This document shows, one piece after another, positions 59,791 to 60,075 of a DNA stretch of 60,075 nucleotides. Under the pieces are notes generated by a model that saw nothing but the letters and a program-made list of their open reading frames with translations, ran no database searches and was not told the DNA's origin. Made by a program: the position numbers and the translations under genes. This DNA comes from Paenibacillus anaericanus (GTDB lineage Bacteria; Bacillota; Bacilli; Paenibacillales; Paenibacillaceae), in assembly GCF_003994475.1 (NCBI RefSeq), contig NZ_RZNY01000015.1:96231-156305 (forward strand). Reading direction: 5' to 3'. Each line of letters begins with the position of its first letter. Within the stretch, counting starts at the first letter, position 1.

Positions 59791-60075
59791 TAAAATACCT
59801 CCTCCCTTTTTAGTGCGATCGTTTGTTTGGAATGCTCACAAAATATCTACTCTCCTAGTTGTATAATTATGTAATATTTTTCTTTTATTATAGTATCATA
59901 TAAAATTTATAATAAGTTAATTGAAGTTATATTTTTTTCCTTTTCTACCTTTTATTTGACTCGGTAGAATTCATTCGTTTTTATAACCAGGATCGGCCCC
60001 AAAGAAAGCTAAACAAGCTGACGCCGGTTGAGTGATCTTACCCCTGTCAAGTAGACATTAATAAAACTGAAGTAC

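Larger units (their letters stand above)
59534..60075. other. 542-base upstream region of the NRPS operon
   Basis: Besides the LacI-type palindrome and the ten-codon ORF, it holds a strongly AT-rich block (about 59870-59950). On the minus strand this block has TATAAT at 59887-59892, a candidate -10, without a convincing -35. The outermost 100 bases hold no gene I can support. Confidence 0.5.

Noticed and set aside
1..60075. Integron integrase, transposase or phage integrase
   Set aside because: No tyrosine recombinase, DDE transposase or serine recombinase pattern was seen in any frame, so mobility of the array cannot be shown from this window.

Overview
The window looks like a low-GC Bacillota chromosome, most likely Paenibacillus or a close relative. 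This is an inference from AT-rich codon use, strong GGAGG-type ribosome binding sites, frequent TTG/GTG starts, the family content and the mixed-module NRPS at the right end. No rRNA, tRNA, phage structural gene, IS transposase or CRISPR array was recognised.

Region 1 (1-2,100): the 3' end of an alpha/beta hydrolase and a membrane-anchored PAF-acetylhydrolase-like esterase, both on the plus strand, with strong hairpin terminators.

Region 2 (about 2,200-50,760): a long array of mostly short, single-gene units, nearly all on the minus strand. It contains eleven GNAT acetyltransferases, DHFR, a DapB homologue, isochorismatase, VOC proteins, DinB-like proteins, SnoaL/NTF2 proteins, methyltransferases, two aminoglycoside-phosphotransferase-like proteins, small lipoproteins and many orphan proteins. 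Between the genes lie at least sixteen copies or fragments of one interspersed repeat. A full copy has a left arm ending in TATTCACGAAA, a GACCCAGCC/GGCTGGGTC hairpin, and a tail with GGGGCGATAGCCC and CGTGAATACGTTGTTA. Its two ends are inverted copies of each other. Every copy points the same way, matching the gene strand. Gene content, one-gene units and co-oriented palindromic spacers together resemble a chromosomal integron cassette array, but no integrase is in the window and the attC core consensus is only partly met. Several members are broken (XRE regulator, HAD phosphatase, DUF4362 lipoprotein, others). The few plus-strand genes (GyrI-like, serine hydrolase, AraC-type) have their own leaders, and two of them end at strong hairpins. 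Conventional units also sit inside the array: a MerR regulator with an aldo/keto reductase and a 19-bp-spacer MerR-type promoter, a DeoR regulator with nagA behind four helically phased TATAAGT repeats, and a five-member run around a second-type murG.

Region 3 (50,859-60,075): a compact three-gene biosynthetic operon on the minus strand, apparently richer in GC. It encodes a stand-alone loading A-T protein, a GT4 glycosyltransferase, and a 1,837-residue C-A-T-TE protein fused at its C-terminus to a whole MFS transporter. The thioesterase has GHCVGG, so Cys replaces the usual Ser. The glycosyltransferase ends in a helix that copies the N-terminal pre-condensation motif of the NRPS. The predicted product is a glycosylated dipeptide-type molecule that is made, released and exported by this set. 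The leader region holds a near-perfect LacI-type operator and a ten-codon ORF with a very strong RBS.
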